Of a DNA stretch of 64,000 nucleotides, positions 17,738 to 25,799 are shown one piece after another. A program made the position numbers and the translations under genes. The stretch is from Yoonia vestfoldensis DSM 16212 (GTDB taxonomy: Bacteria; Pseudomonadota; Alphaproteobacteria; Rhodobacterales; Rhodobacteraceae). The notes below the pieces were generated by a model. The model searched no databases and was not told where the DNA came from. It worked only from the letters and a program-made list of their open reading frames with translations. Positions within the stretch are counted from its first letter, which is position 1. Every line of letters starts with the position of its first letter. The DNA is taken from positions 1 through 64,000 of the forward strand of contig NZ_KB907979.1 of assembly GCF_000382265.1 (NCBI RefSeq), written 5' to 3'.

Positions 17738-18538
17738 TCAGAACCGCACCAGCCTGTCGGGCGTGATGCGATAGACCTCTGCCGCCAGATCATGGCGTTG
17801 CATGAACCGCGCGATCGACCCGAATGTCGCCGTCGCTACCTGCGGACCATGATCCCCTGTGGTCAGCGCCTGCGAGGCGGCGGGCGCAAAAAGCCGCTGC
17901 AAGGCGTTAAGGCGCACCGGCTGCGGGGTGAAATGCGCAGCAATATTGGCCTTGATCTGCGCGGGATCAGAGGTGTCGTAAAGGGCCGCCATCAGCACAT
18001 CCAGCGTGTGTTCGGTGCAGTTCTGGAATTGCGAGGTGGCGGGATTGGCCAGCACCGAATAGGTCGGGTTGTGCAGCGCCGCATAGGTCGGGCTTGCGAT
18101 CACCTCGAGCAGTTTTTGCTGCAGGCGCGGATCGGGGATGATGACACCGGCATCAAGGCTATGGGCGGCGGCAAAGAAATCGGCAGGCGTGTCGTGCACC
18201 AGATCGCTGCGCGTCAGATCGCCGTTGCGCTGGTAAAGGTTATACACCTGATACCCCATGCCCACCGATCCATCCGCACGGGTGATCCGCGAATAGACCC
18301 AAAAGGCCACATGGGTATAGTCGATCCCTTCGGGCAAAAGCGCGGGGTCACGCCCGACGCGCGAGACAATGGCGACATTCGCGCCGCGCGCGGCCAGATC
18401 TTGTTGCACGCGGTTGGAAAAGGCCGCGACCTGATCGACAGGCAGGATCGCGTCGGCAGCGGCACTGCTGCCCGCATGGACAGGGGCGGACATCAGCGCG
18501 GTCAGCGACAGTGCTGCGATGGCAAGAATGCGTTTCAT
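17738..18538 (-). CDS. DUF2145 family exported protein
   Basis: A 266-residue protein. The start at 18538 has AGGAGG 7 bases upstream and opens a signal peptide (MKRILAIAALSLTALMSAPVHA). The mature protein contains VAFWVYSR, GYQVYNLYQRNGDLTRSDLVHDTP and FQNCTEHTLDVLMAALYD, the conserved parts of DUF2145, a proteobacterial envelope family of unknown function. Its single mature Cys (in FQNCTEHT) is family-typical and may be functional. It starts 11 bases after the lipoprotein gene ends, so the two form a two-gene operon controlled by the operator-flanked promoter at 18910-18978. Confidence 0.82.
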   Translation of the reverse strand: MKRILAIAALSLTALMSAPVHAGSSAAADAILPVDQVAAFSNRVQQDLAARGANVAIVSRVGRDPALLPEGIDYTHVAFWVYSRITRADGSVGMGYQVYNLYQRNGDLTRSDLVHDTPADFFAAAHSLDAGVIIPDPRLQQKLLEVIASPTYAALHNPTYSVLANPATSQFQNCTEHTLDVLMAALYDTSDPAQIKANIAAHFTPQPVRLNALQRLFAPAASQALTTGDHGPQVATATFGSIARFMQRHDLAAEVYRITPDRLVRF

Positions 18539-18549
18539 CGGCCCGCCTC

Positions 18550-18894
18550 CTATTGCAGACGTGGTGCGGGGTCGGCGACCACGCAAGTTGCAGGCGTCCG
18601 GCCTTGCTGGATCGTGCATGGCGCGGGCGTGCCGCTCAGGACCGATGCAGCAGCCGCGACCGAACCTGTGCCGACCTCTTCCAAGGCGGCACCGGACACG
18701 GCCAGAGCAGCCCCAGTCACAATGACAGGCACAGCCGCGACGCTGACAGCGCCATGCGCCACGGCAGCAGAGCCATGGGCCGAGGCATCGGCGCTATGGC
18801 CGACGGCTTGCCCCGAATGCTGTACGGCAGGGCTGGCGCAGGCGGCCAGCGTTGCGGCGGCGGCAATCAGGGTCGTGATCTTGAGGATGTTCAT
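18550..18894 (-). CDS. Small lipoprotein upstream of DUF2145
   Basis: A 114-residue lipoprotein started at 18894, after GGAGATTTCTG. The signal peptide MNILKITTLIAAAATLAACA has a lipobox LAAC with Cys at residue 19. The mature part is rich in Ala, Ser, His and Val in a low-complexity pattern, then ends PAPCTIQQGRTPATCVVADP with two cysteines that could form a disulfide. I do not recognise a named family. It is the first gene of the operon with DUF2145, which suggests the two work together in the envelope. Confidence 0.75.
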   Translation of the reverse strand: MNILKITTLIAAAATLAACASPAVQHSGQAVGHSADASAHGSAAVAHGAVSVAAVPVIVTGAALAVSGAALEEVGTGSVAAAASVLSGTPAPCTIQQGRTPATCVVADPAPRLQ

Positions 18895-18909
18895 CAGAAA
18901 TCTCCATTC

Positions 18910-18978
18910 GTGAACGGTGCTCACGTTTGGTAGACCCGCCCAATTCATCCGTCAAGATATTTTTTGAACAGCGTTCAC
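18910..18978 (-). promoter_or_regulatory. Promoter bracketed by two palindromic operators
   Basis: On the minus strand TTGACG (plus 18950-18955) and TACCAA (plus 18927-18932) are spaced by 17 bases. Two 15-base GTGA...TCA palindromes flank them: plus 18964-18978 upstream of the -35 and plus 18910-18924 just after the -10. The half-sites (GTGAAC/GTTCA type) look like a TetR-family operator. Occupation of both would block the lipoprotein-DUF2145 promoter. No TetR gene lies nearby. Confidence 0.6.
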
Positions 18979-18979
18979 A

Positions 18980-19441
18980 CTAGAGAGGTAAAGCCACAGT
19001 CGACTTGATCTCTTCCATCGACAACAAGGCTGTCACGTTATGCACCTTCACCTCGGAAATCAGCGCCTGATAGAACGTGTCATAGGCGCGGGCATTCTTG
19101 ACCCGCACTTTCAGGATATAGTCGATATCGCCCGCCAGACGGTGCGCCTCTTGCACTTCCGGGCGCGATTTCAACGCCTTGAGGAACCGCGCCTGCCAGT
19201 CCTTGTCATGCTCGGACGTGCGGATCAGCACAAAGAAACACGCCTCGAACCCCAGCTTTTCGGCGTCCAGAATGACCGTCTGATGCCCGATCACCCCCGC
19301 CTCGCGCAGCTTTCGGATGCGATTCCACACAGGCGTCTTCGACGACCCCACCGCCTTGGCGATCTCGTCGAGAGATTGGGCCGCATCCGCCTGCAAAGCC
19401 GCTAAAATCTTCCGGTCAGTCGCATCAATCCGCAAAGCCAT
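18980..19441 (-). CDS. Lrp/AsnC family transcriptional regulator
   Basis: A 153-residue regulator started at 19441 (MALRIDATDRKILAAL). The N-terminal helix-turn-helix is LDEIAKAVGSSKTPVWNRIRKLREAGVI (residues about 22-50). The C-terminal RAM/effector domain includes FFVLIRTSEHDKDW and AGDIDYILKVRVKNARAYDTFY. It is divergent from cysG, the first gene of the sulfite reduction operon. The same arrangement is common in the Rhodobacteraceae, so it probably controls that operon in response to an amino acid, plausibly a sulfur amino acid. The 136 bases between them hold the shared promoter region; I could not identify a convincing operator. Confidence 0.9.
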   Translation of the reverse strand: MALRIDATDRKILAALQADAAQSLDEIAKAVGSSKTPVWNRIRKLREAGVIGHQTVILDAEKLGFEACFFVLIRTSEHDKDWQARFLKALKSRPEVQEAHRLAGDIDYILKVRVKNARAYDTFYQALISEVKVHNVTALLSMEEIKSTVALPL

Positions 19442-19577
19442 TCCTGTTTTCCGATCATTCGAGGACACATGGTCCGTTTTCAGCGCAACATGGAACAGGT
19501 GTCCTTTAATGCCACATGGGGGCAGCAAATAGCAGAATAATGTTCTATGTTGAAGGCAAGAAATCAGAAGGTGCGCC

Positions 19578-20969
19578 ATGCAACATTTTCCCATCTTCCT
19601 TGCTGTCGCCGGTCGCCGGATCGTGCTTTCGGGTGGCGGCGATGCGGCCATGGCCAAATTGCGCCTGCTGATGAAGACCGAGGCCCATCTGACGGTGATC
19701 GCCCCCGAGGTTGCGCCCGAAATCACGGCTTGGGCTGCGGCGGGCAAGCTGCGCATCATCGCGCGCGCGATGGAACCAGGTGATACACTCTGTGCCGCGC
19801 TGTTCTATGCCGCGAATGAAGACGGTGCCGAGGATGCCCGCGTCGCCGCCATCGCCCATGCCGACGGCGCGCTGGTCAATATCGTGGACAATCTGGCCGA
19901 TAGCCAGTTCATCACCCCCGCCATCGTCGACCGCGACCCTGTCGTCGTGGCCATCGGCACCGAAGGTGCGGCGCCTGTGCTGGCCCGCGCGATCAAGGCC
20001 GATATCGAGGAACGCCTGGCCGTGTCGCTGGGGGTTCTTGCTCGGATCGGCAAGACCTTCCGCCATGCGGTCGATGTGCTGCCCATGGGCCGCAAGCGGC
20101 GCGATTTCTGGGCCGATTTTTATTTCCAGCGTGGCCCAAAGGCGATGGGTGCCACAGGCGAGGCCGGGATCATCCCCGCGCTGGAATCACTGCTCGACGA
20201 CCACATCACCGCCCGCACCAAGGCGGGCCATGTCGATCTGGTCGGCGCGGGCCCCGGCGACCCCGAACTGCTGACGCTGAAGGCGCGCAATGCCTTGGAC
20301 AAGGCCGATGTCGTGATCCACGACAATCTGGTGACGGCAGAGATACTCGAGCTTGCCCGCCGCGAGGCGATCATCATCGATGCTGGCAAACAGGGTTTCG
20401 GCCACGCCATGCCGCAGGATCAGATCAACGCGCTGATTGTGCAGCACGCGCTGGACGGGCACCATGTGGTGCGGCTGAAAGCGGGCGATCCGACCGTCTT
20501 TGGCCGTCTGGACGAGGAGATCAGCGCCCTCATCGAGGCTAGTGTCTCCTACACTATCGTGCCGGGGATCACCGCCGCCTCTGCCGCCGTCGCGGGAATC
20601 GGGCAAAGCCTGACCCAGCGCGGGCGCAATTCTGCCGTGCGCTTCATCACCGGCCACGACACCAGGGGTTACGCCGATCACGATTGGCGCGCGCTGGCCA
20701 CCCCCGGTGAAGTCGCCGCGATCTACATGGGCAAGCGCGCTGCGCGGTTCATCCAGGGCCGCCTGCTGATGCACGGGGCCGACCCCGCAACGCCCGTGAC
20801 GATCATCGAAAACGTCAGCCGCGCCGACCAGCGCGTGATCGCCACCTGTCTGGCGGAACTGGAACCCACGCTGACGCGCGCCGGTCTGTCCGGCCCTGTC
20901 ATCACCTTTTACGGCCTCGCCCCCCGCGCCGCTCTGGCCGAGACCATCAAGATCAAGGAATTCGCCTGA
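19578..20969 (+). CDS. cysG: Siroheme synthase (trifunctional)
   Basis: A 463-residue three-activity enzyme. The N-terminal third is the NAD-dependent precorrin-2 dehydrogenase/ferrochelatase with LSGGGDAAMAKLRLLM as its nucleotide loop. From about residue 215 comes uroporphyrinogen-III methyltransferase: VDLVGAGPGDPELLTLKA, RLKAGDPTVFGR, VPGITAASA. It converts uroporphyrinogen III to siroheme, the cofactor of the sulfite reductase encoded two genes later. It overlaps the next gene by one base (TGATG), so translation is probably coupled. The start lies shortly after an AGAAGG-type ribosome site. Confidence 0.96.
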   Translation: MQHFPIFLAVAGRRIVLSGGGDAAMAKLRLLMKTEAHLTVIAPEVAPEITAWAAAGKLRIIARAMEPGDTLCAALFYAANEDGAEDARVAAIAHADGALVNIVDNLADSQFITPAIVDRDPVVVAIGTEGAAPVLARAIKADIEERLAVSLGVLARIGKTFRHAVDVLPMGRKRRDFWADFYFQRGPKAMGATGEAGIIPALESLLDDHITARTKAGHVDLVGAGPGDPELLTLKARNALDKADVVIHDNLVTAEILELARREAIIIDAGKQGFGHAMPQDQINALIVQHALDGHHVVRLKAGDPTVFGRLDEEISALIEASVSYTIVPGITAASAAVAGIGQSLTQRGRNSAVRFITGHDTRGYADHDWRALATPGEVAAIYMGKRAARFIQGRLLMHGADPATPVTIIENVSRADQRVIATCLAELEPTLTRAGLSGPVITFYGLAPRAALAETIKIKEFA

Positions 20970-21280
20970 TGCCCCCCCGTTTTACCCCCAAGGTCGTCAC
21001 CGCCAACGCGCTGCTGGATGGCGATGCCGTCTGGCTGACCGAGGATGACCGCTGGTCGCCACTGATCTCCGACGCCGAACTGATCACCGACGAAGCCCAT
21101 GCCGACCTGCGCCTCTTGCAGGCCAAGGCGCGGGCGTCGGAAATCGCGGGCGCCTATCTGGCGGATGCCCGCATGGGCGCGGACGGACCCGAACCCTTGC
21201 ATTTCCGAGAAGCTTTCCGAACGCGCGGCCCGTCGAACTATCCCCACGGCAAGCAGGTCGCGCCGCAGTCCCGGACCTGA
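20969..21280 (+). CDS. DUF2849 protein of the sulfite reduction operon
   Basis: A 103-residue protein of the DUF2849 family, regularly found between cysG and the sulfite reductase in alphaproteobacteria. The core TPKVVTANALLDGDAVWLTEDDRWSP followed by an LLQAKARASEIAGAYLADARM helix is typical. The last 7 residues and the stop codon are formed by a palindromic repeat (21264-21330), so the natural C-terminus may have been altered by it. The function is unknown; the context points to electron delivery or assembly of sulfite reductase. Confidence 0.85.
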   Translation: MPPRFTPKVVTANALLDGDAVWLTEDDRWSPLISDAELITDEAHADLRLLQAKARASEIAGAYLADARMGADGPEPLHFREAFRTRGPSNYPHGKQVAPQSRT

Positions 21281-21330
21281 TCCGGGACCTCCCCCACAAC
21301 CACGAGGTCCAGAACACGTTCGGGACTGCG
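21264..21330. repeat. REP-like nested palindrome between DUF2849 and cysI
   Basis: Outer arms CGCAGTCCCG (21264-21273) and CGGGACTGCG (21321-21330) pair perfectly over 10 bp. Inside, GGACCT (21285-21290) pairs with AGGTCC (21305-21310). An alternative hairpin GTCCCGG/CCGGGAC (21268-21274 with 21282-21288) excludes the outer fold. The core resembles intergenic palindromes common in Rhodobacterales. Confidence 0.6.
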
Positions 21331-21344
21331 ACAGGAAAAGAGCC

Positions 21345-23015
21345 ATGTACGTTTACAACGATTTTGACGAAACTTTCGTGCGCGCCCGCGTCGCGCAATT
21401 CCGCGCTCAGGTGGAACGCCGCATCGACGGGTCCCTGACCGAGGATGAATTCAAGCCTTTGCGCCTGATGAACGGCCTCTATCTGCAACTGCATGCCTAT
21501 ATGCTGCGGGTGGCGGTGCCTTATGGCACGCTGAACCCTGCGCAGATGCGGCAGCTGGCCTATATCGCCGACCGCTGGGACAAGGGCTATGGCCATTTCA
21601 CCACGCGCCAGAACATCCAGTACAACTGGCCCAAGCTCGGTGATGTGCCCGATATGCTGGAGGCCTTGGCCGATGTCGGCATGCATGCGATCCAGACCAG
21701 CGGCAACACGATCCGCAACGTGACCGCCGACCATTTCGCCGGTGCTGCCGCGGACGAGATCGAAGACCCGCGCGCCATTGCCGAATTGCTGCGCCAATGG
21801 TCGACCGACCACCCCGAATTCCAGTTCCTGCCACGCAAGTTCAAGATCGCTGTGACAGGCGCCGCCGCCGACCGTGCCGTCACCCGCGCCCATGACATCG
21901 GACTGGTCGTGGTGCGCAACGATGCAGGCGACGTCGGTTATCAGGTCATCGTCGGCGGTGGCCTTGGCCGCACGCCGATGGTGGGCAAGGTCTTGCGCGA
22001 TTTCGTGTCCAAGGCGGACCTGCTGCCTTACGTCGAGGCGATTGTCAGCGTCTACAACCTGCTGGGCCGCCGCGACAACAAATACAAGGCCCGCATCAAG
22101 ATCACGCTGCATGAAAACGGGATCGAGACGATCCGTGATCTGGTCGAAGACCGGTTCGACGCGATCCGCGCAGGCTTTGGCGGCTATGACCAGACGCTGC
22201 TGGCCGAGATCGAAAAATCCTTTTCCCCGCCCGCCTTTGTCACCAAAGCCACCGACGGGTACGAGGCCGCACGTCTGGCCAACCCCGCCTTCCGGTCATG
22301 GAGCGATACGAACCTTTCCGCGCACAAGGCCCCCGGCTATGCGATCGTGTCGATCAGCATCAAGAAACATGGCGCGACACCCGGTGACGCGACATCCGAC
22401 CAGATGCGCGTCATGGCCGATCTGGCGGAACGCTATGGCCACGGCGAATTGCGCATCAGCCACGAGCAGAACGTGATCCTGCCGCATGTGCATCAAGCCG
22501 ACCTGCCAGCGATCTATGCCGCCTTGCGCAAGGCCGATCTGGCGACGGCGAATATTGGCCTCGCATCCGATATCATCGCCTGCCCCGGCATGGATTACTG
22601 CGCGCTGGCCACGGCCCGTTCGATCCCCATCGCGCAACAGATTGCCACGCGGTTCGACGAATTGAAGATCGAGCATGACGTCGGCCCGCTGAAGATCAAG
22701 ATTTCCGGCTGCATTAATGCCTGCGGGCATCACCATGTCGGCCATATCGGGATTCTGGGGCTGGATCGCGCGGGCGTGGAAAACTACCAAATCACGCTGG
22801 GCGGCGACGGGACCGAAACCACAACCATTGGTGAACGCGCCGGCCCCGGTTTCAGTGCCGATGACATCGTGCCTGCCATCGAACGGCTAGTGACAGGCTA
22901 TCTCGACCTGCGCCGTGACCAGTCCGAGACGTTTTTGCAAACCTACCGCCGTCTGGGGCTCGCCCCGTTCAAGACGCTGCTTTACCCCAATGAGGACAAA
23001 GCCGATGCCGCTTGA
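21345..23015 (+). CDS. cysI: Sulfite reductase, siroheme/4Fe-4S hemoprotein (nitrite/sulfite reductase)
   Basis: A 556-residue enzyme started at 21345 (MYVYNDFDETFVRARV) after AGGAAAAG. Two ferredoxin-like repeats precede each half of the siroheme domain. NGLYLQLHAYMLRVAVPYGTL and GHFTTRQNIQYNW bind siroheme. The 4Fe-4S cysteines are in ACPGMDYCALA and SGCINACGHHHVGHIG. It reduces sulfite to sulfide in six electron steps; with cysG supplying siroheme and cysH supplying sulfite, the assimilatory role is clear. It overlaps cysH by 11 bases. Confidence 0.95.
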   Translation: MYVYNDFDETFVRARVAQFRAQVERRIDGSLTEDEFKPLRLMNGLYLQLHAYMLRVAVPYGTLNPAQMRQLAYIADRWDKGYGHFTTRQNIQYNWPKLGDVPDMLEALADVGMHAIQTSGNTIRNVTADHFAGAAADEIEDPRAIAELLRQWSTDHPEFQFLPRKFKIAVTGAAADRAVTRAHDIGLVVVRNDAGDVGYQVIVGGGLGRTPMVGKVLRDFVSKADLLPYVEAIVSVYNLLGRRDNKYKARIKITLHENGIETIRDLVEDRFDAIRAGFGGYDQTLLAEIEKSFSPPAFVTKATDGYEAARLANPAFRSWSDTNLSAHKAPGYAIVSISIKKHGATPGDATSDQMRVMADLAERYGHGELRISHEQNVILPHVHQADLPAIYAALRKADLATANIGLASDIIACPGMDYCALATARSIPIAQQIATRFDELKIEHDVGPLKIKISGCINACGHHHVGHIGILGLDRAGVENYQITLGGDGTETTTIGERAGPGFSADDIVPAIERLVTGYLDLRRDQSETFLQTYRRLGLAPFKTLLYPNEDKADAA

Positions 23016-23724
23016 TGATCTGGCCAACCGCCGCAACGCCCTGCACCGCAATTCCGACGCGCTGGCGGTCCTGCGCGCCGCATTGAACGATACCCAGATC
23101 GGGCCGGTGGCGCTGGTGTCGTCATTCGGCGCCGAAAGCGTGGTGCTGCTGCATCTGGCGGCCCAGGTGGACCCGGCCGTGCCGGTGATCTTTCTGGACA
23201 CCGAGATGTTGTTTCCGGAATCGCTCGCCTATCAGCGCGACGTGGCCAAAGCCTTGGGCCTGCGTGATGTGCGCGTCATCTCGCCCGACCGCAATGCCGT
23301 GCTGCGCGAGGATGTGGACGGCCTACTCCATCAAGCCGATACCGATGCATGCTGCGATCTGCGCAAGACACGGCCCTTGGAACAGGCGCTGCAAAGCTTC
23401 GGCGGCTGGATCACCGGACGCAAGCAGTTCCAGAACGGCCAGCGTGCCAGCCTGCCGCTGTTCGAGGCGGACGGCGGGCGCATCAAGATCAATCCGCTGG
23501 CGCAATGGTCCTCGGATCACCTGCGCGGCTACATGACCGACCACAACCTGCCGCGGCATCCGCTGGTGGCGCAAGGGTATCCCTCCATCGGCTGCATGCC
23601 CTGCACGACACGCGTCAGTGCAGGTGAGGACCCCCGCGCAGGCCGTTGGAGAGGCAGCGAAAAAACCGAATGTGGTATCCACTTCGAAAACGGGCGCATG
23701 GTCCGGGAAGGACAAGCAGCATGA
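23005..23724 (+). CDS. cysH: Assimilatory adenylylsulfate (APS)-type sulfate reductase
   Basis: A 239-residue reductase that releases sulfite from activated sulfate. The catalytic ECGIH is near the C-terminus. The pairs DACCDLRKTRPL and GCMPCTTR are the four cysteines of a 4Fe-4S cluster, which marks the APS-reducing bacterial type (thioredoxin-dependent) rather than the cluster-free PAPS type of E. coli. The nucleotide-binding SSFGAESVVLLHL and FLDTEMLFPES are also intact. The start overlaps the end of cysI by 11 bases, and the stop overlaps the next ATG (ATGA), showing tight coupling. Confidence 0.95.
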   Translation: MPLDDLANRRNALHRNSDALAVLRAALNDTQIGPVALVSSFGAESVVLLHLAAQVDPAVPVIFLDTEMLFPESLAYQRDVAKALGLRDVRVISPDRNAVLREDVDGLLHQADTDACCDLRKTRPLEQALQSFGGWITGRKQFQNGQRASLPLFEADGGRIKINPLAQWSSDHLRGYMTDHNLPRHPLVAQGYPSIGCMPCTTRVSAGEDPRAGRWRGSEKTECGIHFENGRMVREGQAA

Positions 23725-24152
23725 GCGTGATCGTCACCGACAAAGGCTTTGCCGCCGACGACTGGACAGGCCCGTTCCGCGATGCCAGCCAAGGCGTCGC
23801 CAATGACAACAGCTATGCGGTGGACCTGCCGTCCGACACCGATCCGGCCACGCTCGCCCGCCTGACGAACGCGCCGATGATCCGCATCGCCTTTCCCAGC
23901 TTCGCTGACGGACGCGGTTTCACGCTGGCCGCGATGCTGCGGCGCGCGGGCTTTCAGGGCCGCTTGCGCGCGCGCGGGCATGTGCTGGCCGACCAATATG
24001 CGATGGCCCGCAGGTCCGGCTTCGACGAGGTCGAAATCGACGATGCCTTGGCCGCCCGCCAGCCGCAGGACCAATGGCTTGCGCGTGCCGACTGGCAGCA
24101 GGGCCACTATCAGGCCCGTTTGCGCGGCTTCGGCGTTTCGGGAAGTCTTTAA
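23721..24152 (+). CDS. DUF934 family protein of sulfate assimilation
   Basis: A 143-residue protein starting in an ATGA overlap with cysH. DUF934 proteins occur with cysH/cysI across proteobacteria and are sometimes listed as an oxidoreductase subunit, but no biochemistry is assured. The core APMIRIAFPSFADGRGFTLAAMLRR and GHVLADQYAMARRSGFDEVEID, ending WQQGHYQARL, matches the family. No cofactor motif is visible. Its position as the last gene of the cluster suggests an accessory role in sulfite reduction. Confidence 0.88.
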   Translation: MSVIVTDKGFAADDWTGPFRDASQGVANDNSYAVDLPSDTDPATLARLTNAPMIRIAFPSFADGRGFTLAAMLRRAGFQGRLRARGHVLADQYAMARRSGFDEVEIDDALAARQPQDQWLARADWQQGHYQARLRGFGVSGSL

Positions 24153-24161
24153 AGACATCGG

Positions 24162-24206
24162 ACCGCTTTTTGCGTTCTCGCGCAGCGAGAGACAGCGAAA
24201 AGCGGT
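24162..24206. repeat. Long imperfect hairpin between DUF934 and fpr
   Basis: Outer arms ACCGCTTTT (24162-24170) and AAAAGCGGT (24198-24206) pair over 9 bp, with an inner 6-bp TCTCGC/GCGAGA stem (24176-24181 with 24185-24190). It lies 10 bases past the end of the sulfate operon and could be an attenuator, a terminator or an RNA-processing site. Confidence 0.5.
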
Positions 24207-24284
24207 TCATGTTTTTCCGCAAACGCCGTACCCCTTTCCCTGACCCAGATCAAAGACTAGACAGAGGATGGCCCTATATGGGTC

Positions 24285-25145
24285 ATGATGGACCCTATGA
24301 CAGAGCAGACAGCCGTGAACCACGCCAGCGCCAAGATCGTCCCGCAATTGCCCGACATGCAGACCGTGACGGAGGTAAAGCATTACACCGACCGCCTGTT
24401 TTCGTTCCGCGTCACAAGGCCTGCCAGCCTGCGGTTCCGGTCAGGCGAATTCGTCATGATCGGGTTGATGGGCGACGAAGACCCCGAAACCGGCAAGCGC
24501 AAGCCGATCATGCGCGCCTATTCCATCGCCTCGCCAAGCTGGGATGAGGAGCTGGAATTCTATTCAATCAAGGTGCAGGATGGCCCGCTGACATCAAAGC
24601 TGCAGCATATCCAGCCCGGCGATGGGCTGATCCTGCGGCCCAAGCCCGTGGGCACGCTGGTGCATGACGCGCTTTTGCCCGGCAAGCGGCTGTGGTTCTT
24701 TGCCACCGGCACCGGCTTTGCGCCCTTTGCCAGCCTTTTGCGCGAACCGCAGACCTATGAGGATTACGACGAGATCATCATCACCCACACCTGCCGCGAA
24801 GTAGGCGAGCTGACCTATGGGCGCGACCTGATCGAGGCGTTGAAAACCGATGATCTCCTCAACGAAGTCATCGGCGACGGGTTCTGGAAAAAGATCAGGT
24901 ATTACCCGACAACCACCCGCGAACAGAGCGCCAAGATGGGCCGTATCACCGACCTGATGCGCAGCGGAGAAGCGTTCACTGACCTTGGCGTCCCGCCCCT
25001 GTCGCCCGAGAATGACCGCGCGATGATCTGCGGCAATCTGGCGTTCAATCTGGAACTGAAAGAAATGCTGGAAAGCTATGGCCTGAACGAAGGGGCCAAT
25101 TCCAACCCGCAGCAATATGTCGTGGAAAAGGCGTTTCTGGACTAA
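24285..25145 (+). CDS. fpr: Ferredoxin/flavodoxin-NADP reductase
   Basis: A 286-residue FAD enzyme; an alternative ATG at 24297 would shorten it by 4 residues. The FAD-binding site is MRAYSIASPSW (RxYS motif). NADP binding uses ATGTGFAPFASLLREP and THTCREVGELTYG. It ends VVEKAFLD, the short aromatic-acid C-terminus of the bacterial FPR class. It shuttles electrons between NADPH and ferredoxin or flavodoxin and may power the sulfite reductase encoded just upstream. A hairpin separates it from that operon, and a strong terminator follows. Confidence 0.93.
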   Translation: MMDPMTEQTAVNHASAKIVPQLPDMQTVTEVKHYTDRLFSFRVTRPASLRFRSGEFVMIGLMGDEDPETGKRKPIMRAYSIASPSWDEELEFYSIKVQDGPLTSKLQHIQPGDGLILRPKPVGTLVHDALLPGKRLWFFATGTGFAPFASLLREPQTYEDYDEIIITHTCREVGELTYGRDLIEALKTDDLLNEVIGDGFWKKIRYYPTTTREQSAKMGRITDLMRSGEAFTDLGVPPLSPENDRAMICGNLAFNLELKEMLESYGLNEGANSNPQQYVVEKAFLD

Positions 25146-25165
25146 TGTTTCCATCACCCTGAATC

Positions 25166-25200
25166 AAAAAGGCCGCCCTGACAGGGCGGCCTTTGTTGTT
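25166..25200. terminator. Bidirectional terminator between fpr and the Ala-rich protein gene
   Basis: A perfect 12-bp stem (25168-25179 with 25183-25194) with a 3-base loop, A-rich on one side and T-rich on the other, sits between two convergent genes. Confidence 0.85.
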
Positions 25201-25211
25201 TGTGCGGGGCC

Positions 25212-25799
25212 TTATTCGCCCAGCAGCTGGTTCACGCGTTCCAGCACCGGCTGCAACAGCGCGGGGCTGTTCTGGGCGGCGGTGACGGCGGAAATCAGCG
25301 TGGTCTTTTCGGCATCAGCCAGATCCGAGCCTTCGATCAGCGCGATGACGCGATCAGCGTTGAAGCCATCGACAGTCATCAGATCGGCGGTCGAGGTGGC
25401 TGCGCTGTCCACGGCATCGGCAGTGGCGTCAGCAGCATCCGTCGTGGTGTCTTCGATAGCTTCGGCGGCTGCGGCAGCTTCTGCCTCGATCGCAGCAGCA
25501 GCTTCGGCAGCGGCAGCCTCGGCGGCGGCAGCTTCAGCAGCGGCAGCTTCAGCGGCGGCAGCTTCGGCGGCGGCAGCTTCGGCGGCTGCAGATTCAGCAG
25601 CAGCGGCTTCAGCAGCAGCGGCTTCGGCGGCAGCTTGCTCTTCTGCGGCTGCGGCTTCAGCGGCGGCAGCAGCTTCGGCCTCGGCGGTGGCACCGGTCAG
25701 CACGCCGACAGCGGCACCGGGGCCGCGCCCCTCGACAGCATATTGGTAGCCAAAGAAGCCGACGATCGCGAGGATAATCAGGATTGCTAACGCTCTCAT
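25212..25799 (-). CDS. Membrane-anchored EAAAA-repeat protein
   Basis: A 195-residue protein. The ATG at 25799 is preferred over one at 25805, which is too close to AAGGA. Residues about 3-18 form a single N-terminal membrane segment (ALAILIILAIVGFFGYQYAV). From about 38 to 113 the protein is almost pure EAAAA pentapeptides, a sequence that forms a straight alpha-helix. After a Thr/Asp/Ala linker, a C-terminal domain of about 55 residues (VDGFNADRVIALIEGSDLADAEK to VLERVNQLLGE) looks folded. I recognise no named family. The layout resembles a periplasmic spacer such as TolA domain II. Its gene is divergent from infC. Confidence 0.75.
   Translation of the reverse strand: MRALAILIILAIVGFFGYQYAVEGRGPGAAVGVLTGATAEAEAAAAAEAAAAEEQAAAEAAAAEAAAAESAAAEAAAAEAAAAEAAAAEAAAAEAAAAEAAAAIEAEAAAAAEAIEDTTTDAADATADAVDSAATSTADLMTVDGFNADRVIALIEGSDLADAEKTTLISAVTAAQNSPALLQPVLERVNQLLGE

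Noticed and set aside
25441..25690. Period-15 GC-rich repeat considered as CRISPR or a satellite
   Set aside because: The period matches the EAAAA pentapeptide in the coding frame, with no spacers, so it is protein-coding repetition.
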